Below, piece by piece: positions 27,324-34,866 of a stretch of DNA of 64,000 bases. Position 1 is the stretch's first letter, and each line of letters begins with the position of its first letter. Location of the stretch: contig JAHZHN010000007.1 in the NCBI GenBank assembly GCA_019420275.1, positions 1 to 64,000 on the forward strand. Reading direction: 5' to 3'. A program made the position numbers and the translations under genes. The notes below the pieces were generated by a model. It had not been told where the DNA came from, did no database searches, and was given only the letters and a program-made list of their open reading frames with translations. This DNA comes from Clostridiales bacterium (GTDB taxonomy: Bacteria > Bacillota > Clostridia > Lachnospirales > Lachnospiraceae).

Positions 27324-27395
27324 GAGCGTTTCACATGCCTTGTAAATTTTCTTTTCTCGTTTAATCGGTTTGCCTCTTTCTTTTTGATTGTGTTT

Positions 27396-28388
27396 TTATT
27401 TGTCAATAGATTCTGCTAATTCACGCATGTAAGCAACATCATCTGCTTCTAATTCCAGTTCAGCGGATTTTACATTTTCTTCGATTTCCGCTGTTGTTGT
27501 AGAACCACTCAATAAGTTCAGGAATTCACCCTGCGCAAGAATCCATCCTAACGCCAGGTTTGCGATCGTGCAGTTGTATTTTTCACATAATGGTTTCCAC
27601 TGATCCATCATGTCCATAGCAGCCTGCATATTATCCGGCTGGAACCATTTCTTTGGAATCTGAGCTCCAACTGGTTTGTAATCTCTTGGCATTGTTCCTG
27701 ACAAAAGACCCATTTCCAATGGTGAATATGCCTGAATGGTCACTCCATTTTCACGGCAGCACGGAATGATATCATTTTCAATTCCACGATCCAAAATAGA
27801 ATATTTCGCCTGAACAATGTCTAAATCTCCCCATTTCAAATATTCTTCGATATGATGAATATCTACATTTGCGGCACCAATTGCTTTGATCTTGCCCTGT
27901 GCCTTTAAGTCATTCAATACATCCATTGTCTCTCTGATCGGAACATAATATTCAGATCCTTCGATAGACTGCCAGTGTGTCATGTAAACATCTACATAAT
28001 CTGTTCCCAGGCGCTCTAAGGATGCTTCAATCTCTTTCTTTACAGATGCACTGTTCAGGTTCTTGTATAACTGGATTCCGTTTACAACATTGAACATGTC
28101 ACCTTTCATTTCCTGGTCCCATGTCACACCACATTTTGTAATGATGACAACATCTTCACGATTCATGCCTTCCAATGCTTTCCCAAGGATTTTCTCGCTG
28201 TTTCCAAAATTGTATCCTGGTGCTGTATCAATTAAGTTTACGCCCAGTTTCGGAGCTTCCCTGATTGTATCTACAACCGTCTGAAGTTCATGATCTCCAC
28301 CCCAGGCAGATCCTCCGCCAATGGACCAAGTACCAAGACCGATTCTTGAAATATCAATTCCTGTTTTTCCTAATTTCATTGTTTTCAT
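27396..28388 (-). CDS. ydjG: Aldo-keto reductase, YdjG-like
   Basis: 330 residues. The AKR catalytic tetrad is visible: Asp and Tyr in DTAPGYNFGNSE (near residue 53), Lys in IITKCGV (near 87) and His in YMTHWQS (near 138); the C-terminal NAD(P)-binding segment includes LLSGSTT. From memory of E. coli YdjG, the regions NFGNSE, MTHWQS, IGAANVD and QAKYSILDR match closely. It lies last of the six conserved ydj genes, as in E. coli. E. coli YdjG reduces small aldehydes such as methylglyoxal in vitro. AAAGGA precedes the ATG. Confidence 0.92.
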   Translation of the reverse strand: MKTMKLGKTGIDISRIGLGTWSIGGGSAWGGDHELQTVVDTIREAPKLGVNLIDTAPGYNFGNSEKILGKALEGMNREDVVIITKCGVTWDQEMKGDMFNVVNGIQLYKNLNSASVKKEIEASLERLGTDYVDVYMTHWQSIEGSEYYVPIRETMDVLNDLKAQGKIKAIGAANVDIHHIEEYLKWGDLDIVQAKYSILDRGIENDIIPCCRENGVTIQAYSPLEMGLLSGTMPRDYKPVGAQIPKKWFQPDNMQAAMDMMDQWKPLCEKYNCTIANLALGWILAQGEFLNLLSGSTTTAEIEENVKSAELELEADDVAYMRELAESIDK

Positions 28389-28421
28389 TTCGGCATTCCT
28401 TTCTCAAATTATGTTTCATTG

Positions 28422-29381
28422 CTATTTGTAATCTTCACGATATTTTGCAAGCATATCTTCTACCATCTGCTTATTTTTAACACCAGTTGTAGCACCTACA
28501 TACTGCACGGAAACAGCTGCTGTGCAGTTTGCATAAATTCCGCACTCCCGAAGATCTTTTCCATCCAGAAGTCCTGTGATAAATCCGGAAGCAAAGTTAT
28601 CTCCTGCTCCGATCGTATCGATTGCGGTAATTCCTTTGGCTGCTGGAACGATCATAGACCCTCTGGCATTTCGGATATAACATCCTCTCTTGCCAATTTT
28701 CATAATTACATTTTTTACTCCGCATCTGTATAATACGTCTGCCACTTTTTCTTCCTCTGTCTCACCTGTCATCAGGCATGCCTCTTCAAAGTTCGGGAAG
28801 AAAAAGTCTACATAACTTAACGCTTCCCGAATATCATCTAAGGTTTCTCCGAGACGAGGTTTAATCATATCCGCACATATGGTCATATCTGCCATTTTTG
28901 CTTCTTTGAAAATCTTAACCAGCGTTTTTCCATCCAGCAGTGGATTATTAAATATACTTGCAAGAGATAAGATCTTGGCCTGTTTCATCTTATCAAAATC
29001 TACATGTTCAATATTCGTCTTCCACAAGCTGCCATTCCTGTTTGTAACAAATGTTCTTTCTCCATCTGCTGTTACTAATCCCACATTCATAGAAGTATCA
29101 ATGTTCGGATCCATCTTGATTCCTTCATAATCAATGTGATCCTTTGCACAAGATTCCAGGATAAAGTTTCCAGCCGCATCATCTCCGACACAGCTGATAA
29201 TTCCTGTCTTATGACCGAGACGGCTGATAATTGTCGCCTCATTCATCGCATCCCCGCCGACCGTCATTGCAATACGGTCGACAGGATAGGATTCAATATC
29301 AAAGATGTCTCTGGATACCGGCTGAAGTGGAATATCTACAATTGCTGCCCCAAGGCAGATTACATCTAATTTCTTTTCCAC
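28422..29381 (-). CDS. ydjH: PfkB-family sugar kinase, YdjH-like
   Basis: 319 residues, GTG start immediately after the aldolase stop codon. PfkB signatures: MTVGGDAMNEATIISRLGHK near residue 40 and the catalytic DTIGAGDNFASGF near residue 250. It phosphorylates a sugar or sugar acid, probably at C1, giving the substrate of the aldolase. E. coli YdjH has the same length and the same neighbours. GTG and the weak ribosome site suggest translation coupled to ydjI. Confidence 0.92.
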   Translation of the reverse strand: MEKKLDVICLGAAIVDIPLQPVSRDIFDIESYPVDRIAMTVGGDAMNEATIISRLGHKTGIISCVGDDAAGNFILESCAKDHIDYEGIKMDPNIDTSMNVGLVTADGERTFVTNRNGSLWKTNIEHVDFDKMKQAKILSLASIFNNPLLDGKTLVKIFKEAKMADMTICADMIKPRLGETLDDIREALSYVDFFFPNFEEACLMTGETEEEKVADVLYRCGVKNVIMKIGKRGCYIRNARGSMIVPAAKGITAIDTIGAGDNFASGFITGLLDGKDLRECGIYANCTAAVSVQYVGATTGVKNKQMVEDMLAKYREDYK

Positions 29382-30221
29382 TTATTCATCAGCCCTTCCA
29401 TCATCACCAAATAATTTGATCTTGTACATTGCACGTTCTTTTACTGCTTTGCGTACTTCACGCTCAAGAGCCAGGAACGGTTCATCTTTATGAGCATTGA
29501 TTGCCTCCATAGCAGCCTGGCAAAGCTCTGTATGAATATTAATCTTAGCAATACCGCAATGAATTGCCTTTTTGATATCTTCATCACCAATACCAGATGC
29601 TCCATGAAGAACAAGCGGTACACCCACTTCTTTCTTTACTGCTTCAATAATATCAAATCTGATCTTTGGCTCTGCACTATAAACACCATGTACGTTTCCG
29701 ACTGCTACCGCAAGAGAGTCGCATCCTGTACGCTCTACGAACTCTTTTGCCTGTGCCGGATCTGTATAAGCGTACTCAGCCAATGCTTCTTCATATACTG
29801 TTTCATTTCCTACATGTCCAAGTTCTGCTTCAACAGGAATATTGTATCTGTGGAAATAGTCAACGCATCGTTTTACTTCTGCAATATTTTCTTCAAATGG
29901 CAATGCAGAAGCATCACGCATAACAGAATTCATGCAGTGATCTGCCGCATTCTTTAAAATTGTCCAGTTGCGGCCGTGATCCCAGTGCAAAATAACCGGA
30001 ACTGTTGCTTTCTTTGCCATGGATTCCATCATATAGCAGAAATCTTCAAAAGAAGTATTTCCAACAAATCCTGTTCCAAAAGAGATGATGATCGGTGCAC
30101 GCAGTTCTTCTGCTGCATCAATAACTCCCATTAACATTTCTGCATTCCATACATTAAAATGTGGAATTGCATAATGTCCTTCACTTGCTTTCTGTTCCCA
30201 AAATCTAATATCTGCAATCAT
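29382..30221 (-). CDS. ydjI: Class II zinc aldolase, YdjI-like
   Basis: 279 residues. Class II FBP/tagatose-bisphosphate aldolase fold. Zinc and catalytic motifs: HWDHGRN near residue 80, EAELGHVGNE near 130, and LVLHGASGIGDED near 205, which supplies a zinc His and the phosphate loop. The N-terminal HFNVWNAEMLMGVIDAAEE is, from memory, nearly that of E. coli YdjI. That enzyme has been shown to cleave long ketose-uronate 1-phosphates to DHAP plus an aldehyde in vitro, without a settled natural substrate. Here it should split the phosphorylated ketose made by YdjH. AGGAG-type site before ATG. Confidence 0.93.
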   Translation of the reverse strand: MIADIRFWEQKASEGHYAIPHFNVWNAEMLMGVIDAAEELRAPIIISFGTGFVGNTSFEDFCYMMESMAKKATVPVILHWDHGRNWTILKNAADHCMNSVMRDASALPFEENIAEVKRCVDYFHRYNIPVEAELGHVGNETVYEEALAEYAYTDPAQAKEFVERTGCDSLAVAVGNVHGVYSAEPKIRFDIIEAVKKEVGVPLVLHGASGIGDEDIKKAIHCGIAKINIHTELCQAAMEAINAHKDEPFLALEREVRKAVKERAMYKIKLFGDDGRADE

Positions 30222-30245
30222 ATTTTTTCTCCTTATTTTCCCTGC

Positions 30246-31301
30246 TTATTCAGCTACTTTAACAACACCTTTTACCATGTCAGCTTTCTTCACTGGATCA
30301 ATTGCATCCTCGAATGCCTGCTGAACATCTTTATAATCATAGATATGTGTTACCATGTCTTTGACATTAAATTTGCCTGTTGCGATTGCTTCGATCGTCT
30401 GTGGATAGTTGTTGCAGTAACGGAATGATGTCTGGATCGTAACTTCACGATTGATCTTTAAGAAGTCAATTGGTACCGGACCGGACTGAGTTCCAACCAT
30501 CATGATCTTTCCTCCGCGGGCTACAATCTGTACTGCCTGTTTTGCTGTAAATTCAGATCCAGCACATTCGAATACTAATTCTACCCCGTGGTCTCCGTAC
30601 ATATCTTCAGAGCGAAGCACTTCTACTGTATCCTGTTCTTTTCCGTTGATGACTCTTGCTGCTCCCAGCTTCATTGCCAGATCCAGTCGTTTCTGCATTA
30701 CGTCTACAACTGTAATATCAGTTGCTCCAAGACTCTTGCATGCCTGAAGCACCATAAGTCCGATCGTTCCTGCTCCCAGGATAACAATACTCTTTCCAAG
30801 TTTTGCTTCTCCTAAAATTGCTGCATGCATACCAACAGCTGCAGGCTCTACCAAAGCACCTTCCATTGTGGACATTCCTTCCGGAACATGATATGTCCAC
30901 TCTTCTGGATGTGTCATATATTCTGTCAGTGCACCTTTGTAGTTTGGCTGTGTTGCCATGAAATCTACATCAGGGCAGATATTGTAGCGTCCAGTACGGC
31001 AGTATTCACAAGAATCATCCGGCACACCTGGCTCGATCAATACTTTGTCTCCCGGTTTGAATTTTGTAACTTTCGCTCCGACTTTTACAACTTCACCTGC
31101 TACTTCATGTCCCAGTCCAATCTTCTGATTTGGATCTTTTGGAGGGATGAATGGTCCGAATTCAAATCCATGGATATCAGATCCACACATTCCCACATAT
31201 TCAACTTTCATCAGGATTTCATGATCTTTCGGTTCCGGAACCGGACACTCCTGGATTTCAAATTTCTTTGGAGTCACCAAAATCGCTTCGGTATTCTTCA
31301 T
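30246..31301 (-). CDS. ydjJ: Zinc-dependent sugar-alcohol dehydrogenase, YdjJ-like
   Basis: 351 residues of the medium-chain dehydrogenase family. Catalytic zinc: Cys in VGMCGSDIHG, and GHEVAGEVV. NAD-binding loop: VILGAGTIGLMVLQA near residue 173. In the structural-zinc lobe the usual first Cys appears replaced (VPDDSCEYCRTGRYNIC), which leaves three. FIPPKDPNQ and CPDVDFMATQPNY match E. coli YdjJ from memory. It oxidises a hydroxyl of a polyol or sugar acid to a ketone, or the reverse. Third of the conserved genes in transcription order. Confidence 0.92.
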   Translation of the reverse strand: MKNTEAILVTPKKFEIQECPVPEPKDHEILMKVEYVGMCGSDIHGFEFGPFIPPKDPNQKIGLGHEVAGEVVKVGAKVTKFKPGDKVLIEPGVPDDSCEYCRTGRYNICPDVDFMATQPNYKGALTEYMTHPEEWTYHVPEGMSTMEGALVEPAAVGMHAAILGEAKLGKSIVILGAGTIGLMVLQACKSLGATDITVVDVMQKRLDLAMKLGAARVINGKEQDTVEVLRSEDMYGDHGVELVFECAGSEFTAKQAVQIVARGGKIMMVGTQSGPVPIDFLKINREVTIQTSFRYCNNYPQTIEAIATGKFNVKDMVTHIYDYKDVQQAFEDAIDPVKKADMVKGVVKVAE

Positions 31302-31335
31302 TCTCTTTACTTCCTTTCTGTTTTCACGATATGAC

Positions 31336-32721
31336 TTAATCTACATTACCAATGTCTTCAACGGATTCTCCTCGTGTTTCAATACCGAAGAGGCCAACAC
31401 AGATTGCAAGAATAACCGCAACTGCTGAAATTAATATGAATACCCCAGTGCTTCCCCAAGAGCTTGCTGCAACGGCAGTTACAAGGAACGGGAAGAAGAT
31501 GTTGCTTAAACGTCCCACTGCATTACAGAATCCAGATCCGGATAATTTTGCTGATGTCGGCCACATTTCCGGTACATATACAGCGGATGCGTAGCATACA
31601 TACATATAAATTACTGTATTCAGCAAGAAAGTAGAAACGATCAGTGCAGTCATTGTTGTCTGCTGTCCCGTGATAACTCCCAGAACTGCCATAGCAAGCA
31701 GCAGGATAACACCTAATACTCTTCTTGGCACTTTATCCATATATAAGGATGCAAGGAAGATTCCAAAAGGAGCTCCAAACAATCCGAACATTGTCATGAA
31801 CTGTGAACTAGATGTATCATATCCAAGAGATGCTAATAAAGAAGGCATCCATGTCATTAATGTATACTGAATCGTATTCATACCAATCAATACAAGAGAT
31901 CCTACAACTGTTCTTCTTAACAGTTTGCCTTTGAACAATGCAGAATACGGAAGATTCTGTACTGCTTTTGCTTCTTCCTCTTCTACTGGAGGAAGTGTTT
32001 TTCCTGTAGATGCTTCGATCTCTTTCTCCACCTGAGAAACAATAGCATCCGCTTCGTCAACTCTTCCCTGAGCTTCCAGCCATCTAGGGGATTCCGGATA
32101 TTTCTTAACAATCAAAATGCATGCAATGATAGAAAGAATAGATGGAACTGCATACTGAATTCTCCAGTTCATTGCCATGCTCACACCCGTTAAACCAATC
32201 ACAAATGCAATACCGTTGCAGATCGGATGTGCCCAGTTTCCGATGAAAGAGTTTCGACTTGACCATACTCCACGGTTTCTTCCTGGTACATACTCTGTAA
32301 ATGCAGCAAACAGTACAACTAACAAAGCTCCCAGTCCAAATCCCTGTACAAGCCTAAAGATATAAAGGACATAAACGTTTGGTGAAACCATGCCACCGAT
32401 CATAGCAACGATATGAATTGCTTCATATAAAAGGATGCTCTTCTTACGGCCAATCTTATCACCGATCGGACCACCAACTAATGCTCCAAACAGCTGTCCT
32501 GCTGTGTAGGTAGTTCCCCACATAGCCAGAAGAGTAGATCCTGGTTCTAACCAATGCACTTCATTCAAAAGTATATTCTGCACTGCACCGCTGATACCGT
32601 TGGACCAGCAAACCAGCAATGCAAACGCTGATACCAGCCACATTTTAATATGCCAGCTGGAGTTTGGAAGACGGTCCAGCCTTGCTCCAACGCTGACACG
32701 TCCAGTGTTTTTATCGCTCAT
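31336..32721 (-). CDS. ydjK: MFS sugar/acid transporter, YdjK-like
   Basis: 461 residues, twelve predicted transmembrane helices. MFS motifs: GGPIGDKIGRKKS between helices 2 and 3, PESPRWL after helix 6 and VPEMWPTSAKLSGSG near helix 10-11; these fit the sugar-porter/metabolite-H+ symporter branch. The N-terminal VGARLDRLP and FTEYVPGRNRGVWSSR match E. coli YdjK from memory. It is the import step of the cluster: the substrate enters unphosphorylated, in line with a separate kinase. GAGGAAAA precedes the ATG. Confidence 0.92.
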   Translation of the reverse strand: MSDKNTGRVSVGARLDRLPNSSWHIKMWLVSAFALLVCWSNGISGAVQNILLNEVHWLEPGSTLLAMWGTTYTAGQLFGALVGGPIGDKIGRKKSILLYEAIHIVAMIGGMVSPNVYVLYIFRLVQGFGLGALLVVLFAAFTEYVPGRNRGVWSSRNSFIGNWAHPICNGIAFVIGLTGVSMAMNWRIQYAVPSILSIIACILIVKKYPESPRWLEAQGRVDEADAIVSQVEKEIEASTGKTLPPVEEEEAKAVQNLPYSALFKGKLLRRTVVGSLVLIGMNTIQYTLMTWMPSLLASLGYDTSSSQFMTMFGLFGAPFGIFLASLYMDKVPRRVLGVILLLAMAVLGVITGQQTTMTALIVSTFLLNTVIYMYVCYASAVYVPEMWPTSAKLSGSGFCNAVGRLSNIFFPFLVTAVAASSWGSTGVFILISAVAVILAICVGLFGIETRGESVEDIGNVD

Positions 32722-32750
32722 AGTTTTTCCTCTTTTCTAATAATTACTTT

Positions 32751-33434
32751 TTATGATTCCAATGCCTCTTTTAATTCATTTTCCATGATATTCCAGGCTT
32801 CCTCAAAGTCATCCGCCTTATTCCATAATGCCGGAGGGCCAAGAACTACCATATCCGCCCCTGCTTCGTACAGCGGGCGATACACATCTTTATTCATAGA
32901 GCCATCCGCTTCAATCAGGAAATTCAGGCCCTTCTCCTCACGAATCTTTACAAGATCACGGATCTTATCAAATGTCTGCTCGATAACTTTCTGTCCTGAA
33001 ATACCTGCGTCCACGATCATAACCGTAACCTTATCAAGGAGCGGCAGATAGTATTCAATTGTAGTCAACGGAACAGACGGATTTAAAGCAATTCCTGCTT
33101 TACATCCCAGAGATTTAATTTTATTTAATGTAACAAAGGCATCTCCCTCAATACAATCTGTATGAGGGGTTATGTATGCCGCTCCTGCTTTTGCAAATAC
33201 TTCCAGATATTTCTGTGGATTTTTGATCATCAGATGAGCATCCATCGGAGTCTTCACCTTATCTTTGAGCGCCTCCAGAAATTCCGGACCAATTCCAAAA
33301 CTTGGTACATACACACCATCTTTGATATCCATATGAAGAAAATCAGAATTTTCATCAATGATACGAACCTGCCGCTCCATATCAAACAAGTCACAGCAGC
33401 CCATAGACGGTGCGATCATTAATTTCCTTTCCAT
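32751..33434 (-). CDS. Ribulose-phosphate 3-epimerase-family protein (AlsE-like)
   Basis: 227 residues, TIM barrel of the RPE family. Catalytic and metal residues: His in DFLHMDIKDG, PMDAHLMIKNP, and Asp in VMIVDAGISGQK; phosphate loop GADMVVLGP. The replaced motif order resembles D-allulose-6-phosphate 3-epimerase more than the housekeeping ribulose-5-phosphate enzyme. It lies between ydjL and ydjK, where E. coli has no gene, so it adds a C3 inversion of a ketose phosphate to the pathway. AAGGAG lies 5-6 nt before the ATG. Confidence 0.88.
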   Translation of the reverse strand: MERKLMIAPSMGCCDLFDMERQVRIIDENSDFLHMDIKDGVYVPSFGIGPEFLEALKDKVKTPMDAHLMIKNPQKYLEVFAKAGAAYITPHTDCIEGDAFVTLNKIKSLGCKAGIALNPSVPLTTIEYYLPLLDKVTVMIVDAGISGQKVIEQTFDKIRDLVKIREEKGLNFLIEADGSMNKDVYRPLYEAGADMVVLGPPALWNKADDFEEAWNIMENELKEALES

Positions 33435-33456
33435 AACGTCTCCTTTGCATCAAAGA

Positions 33457-34533
33457 TTAATCGTCAAAATCATAGTGGAAAATAACTTTAATCGCTTCTT
33501 TTGCAGCCATGGCATCGAATCCTTTTTCATACTCAGAAAGACCTAATCTGTGTGTGATCATTGGCTGAACTTTAATCTGTCCAGATTCTAATAAGCGGAT
33601 TGCATTTCTCCAGGAAGTAGAATCATAAGCCATATGTCCGATAATGCTCTTATTCCATGAAGTAATATCATTGATAGAGAACTCTAATGGTTTGAATCCC
33701 ATACCAACACGAACAATTTCTGCATTTGGTCTTGTCATTTCAATTGCCTGTTTTAATGCGATGTTTGCACCGGAACATTCAATTACTAAACCTAAGTTAT
33801 CTCTTCCACAAATTTCCGTACATCTTGCTACAACATCTTCTTTTGATCCGTTTACAACATGTGTTGCTCCAACTTCTAATGCTACTGGAAAACGTGTTTC
33901 TACATCATCATCCAAACCTACCATAACAATGTTGACTGCTCCCATGATTCTTGCAATCTGAACTGAGAATAATCCTAACGGACCTGTACCGAACACAACA
34001 ACATCCTGTCCTGGCAGCAGATGAGCCTGCTGTGCCACTGCTTTATAAGCATTACAAATCGGATCAAGCACGGCTGCTTCTTCATATTTTACATTATCAG
34101 GGATCTCCCAAATTGCATGTTTATGAATTCTCAAAATTTCTCCAGGAATCTTACATAATTTTGAAAATCCGCCGCCCCATGTGTTATTGTCAAGACCCAG
34201 ATTTACTTTTTCTTCACAGCAAAGGAAATCTCCCTGTTCGCATGCCGGGCATACTCCGCATACATGTGCACTGTTATCAGATACAACTCTCTGTCCTACT
34301 TTCCAGTCTGTTACCTTTTCACCAACTTCAACAATCTCGCCTGCAAACTCATGTCCGCGGATAGAGTTGAATTCATCAGATCCATTATCCACTCTCCAAT
34401 GTTTCATATCTGCACCGCAGATTGCTGCTGCTTTAATTTTAACGATAATATCTTCCGGTCCGCATGTTGGTTCCGGCACATCTTGCATCGTATAACCGCC
34501 GAATTCCTGCCCATATCTTACAATTGCTTTCAT
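33457..34533 (-). CDS. ydjL: Zinc-dependent dehydrogenase, YdjL-like
   Basis: 358 residues of the medium-chain dehydrogenase family. Catalytic zinc: AAAICGADMKHW and RGHEFAGEIVEVG. Structural-zinc Cys cluster: HVCGVCPACEQGDFLCC. NAD-binding loop: VVFGTGPLGLFSVQIARIMG near residue 170. The segments GLDNNTWGGGFSK and GHMAYDSTSWRNAIRLL match E. coli YdjL from memory, including the exact length of 358. First gene of the operon, with AAGGAG and a consensus promoter upstream. It likely does the first oxidation of the imported substrate. Confidence 0.92.
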   Translation of the reverse strand: MKAIVRYGQEFGGYTMQDVPEPTCGPEDIIVKIKAAAICGADMKHWRVDNGSDEFNSIRGHEFAGEIVEVGEKVTDWKVGQRVVSDNSAHVCGVCPACEQGDFLCCEEKVNLGLDNNTWGGGFSKLCKIPGEILRIHKHAIWEIPDNVKYEEAAVLDPICNAYKAVAQQAHLLPGQDVVVFGTGPLGLFSVQIARIMGAVNIVMVGLDDDVETRFPVALEVGATHVVNGSKEDVVARCTEICGRDNLGLVIECSGANIALKQAIEMTRPNAEIVRVGMGFKPLEFSINDITSWNKSIIGHMAYDSTSWRNAIRLLESGQIKVQPMITHRLGLSEYEKGFDAMAAKEAIKVIFHYDFDD

Positions 34534-34605
34534 AGATTTATCTCCTTTTTTAATAAAACCTTAGCTCCAAAGATTGCTGCAGCACATCTCTTTGTTTGTG
34601 TCTTT

Positions 34606-34634
34606 ATTTTAATACAATTTTACTTTTGAGTCAA
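34606..34634 (-). promoter_or_regulatory. Promoter of the ydj-like operon
   Basis: On the minus strand TTGACT (34634-34629), a 17-nt spacer and TAAAAT (34611-34606), about 73 nt before the ydjL ATG. Confidence 0.7.
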
Positions 34635-34648
34635 TCATTTTATGTGTG

Positions 34649-34749
34649 TTTTACAGATTTTTATTACTATTTCACAGATTTATTGTTTTTGTTTCACAAA
34701 AAACGACCAGATTCTGTGCAATTTTAACATGAAATTCTTTGTTTCAAAA
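34649..34749 (-). promoter_or_regulatory. Repeated operator-like elements upstream of the ydj-like promoter
   Basis: Read on plus, GTTTCA at 34741, GTTTCACA at 34691, TTTCACAGATTTAT at 34670 and TTTTACAGATTTTTAT at 34649. The last three are spaced 22 and 21 nt, two helical turns, and end 15 nt above the -35. They are in the AT-rich 270-bp stretch between ftsH and ydjL that contains no gene. DeoR-type repressors often bind such repeats. Confidence 0.5.
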
Positions 34750-34801
34750 ATAATCTGGAATCTTTTCAAATGAAATCTGGAGAATTTTCGTTTTTAAATA
34801 T

Positions 34802-34836
34802 AAAAAAAGAAGGATTTCTATACGAAATCCTTCTTT
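34802..34836 (-). terminator. Terminator after ftsH
   Basis: AAAGAAGGATTTC, loop of 5 nt, GAAATCCTTCTTT: a perfect 13-bp stem at 34806-34836, followed by TTTT on the minus strand. Confidence 0.85.
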
Positions 34837-34866
34837 ACAGAATATTTCTTGATTTATTTTCTGCTT

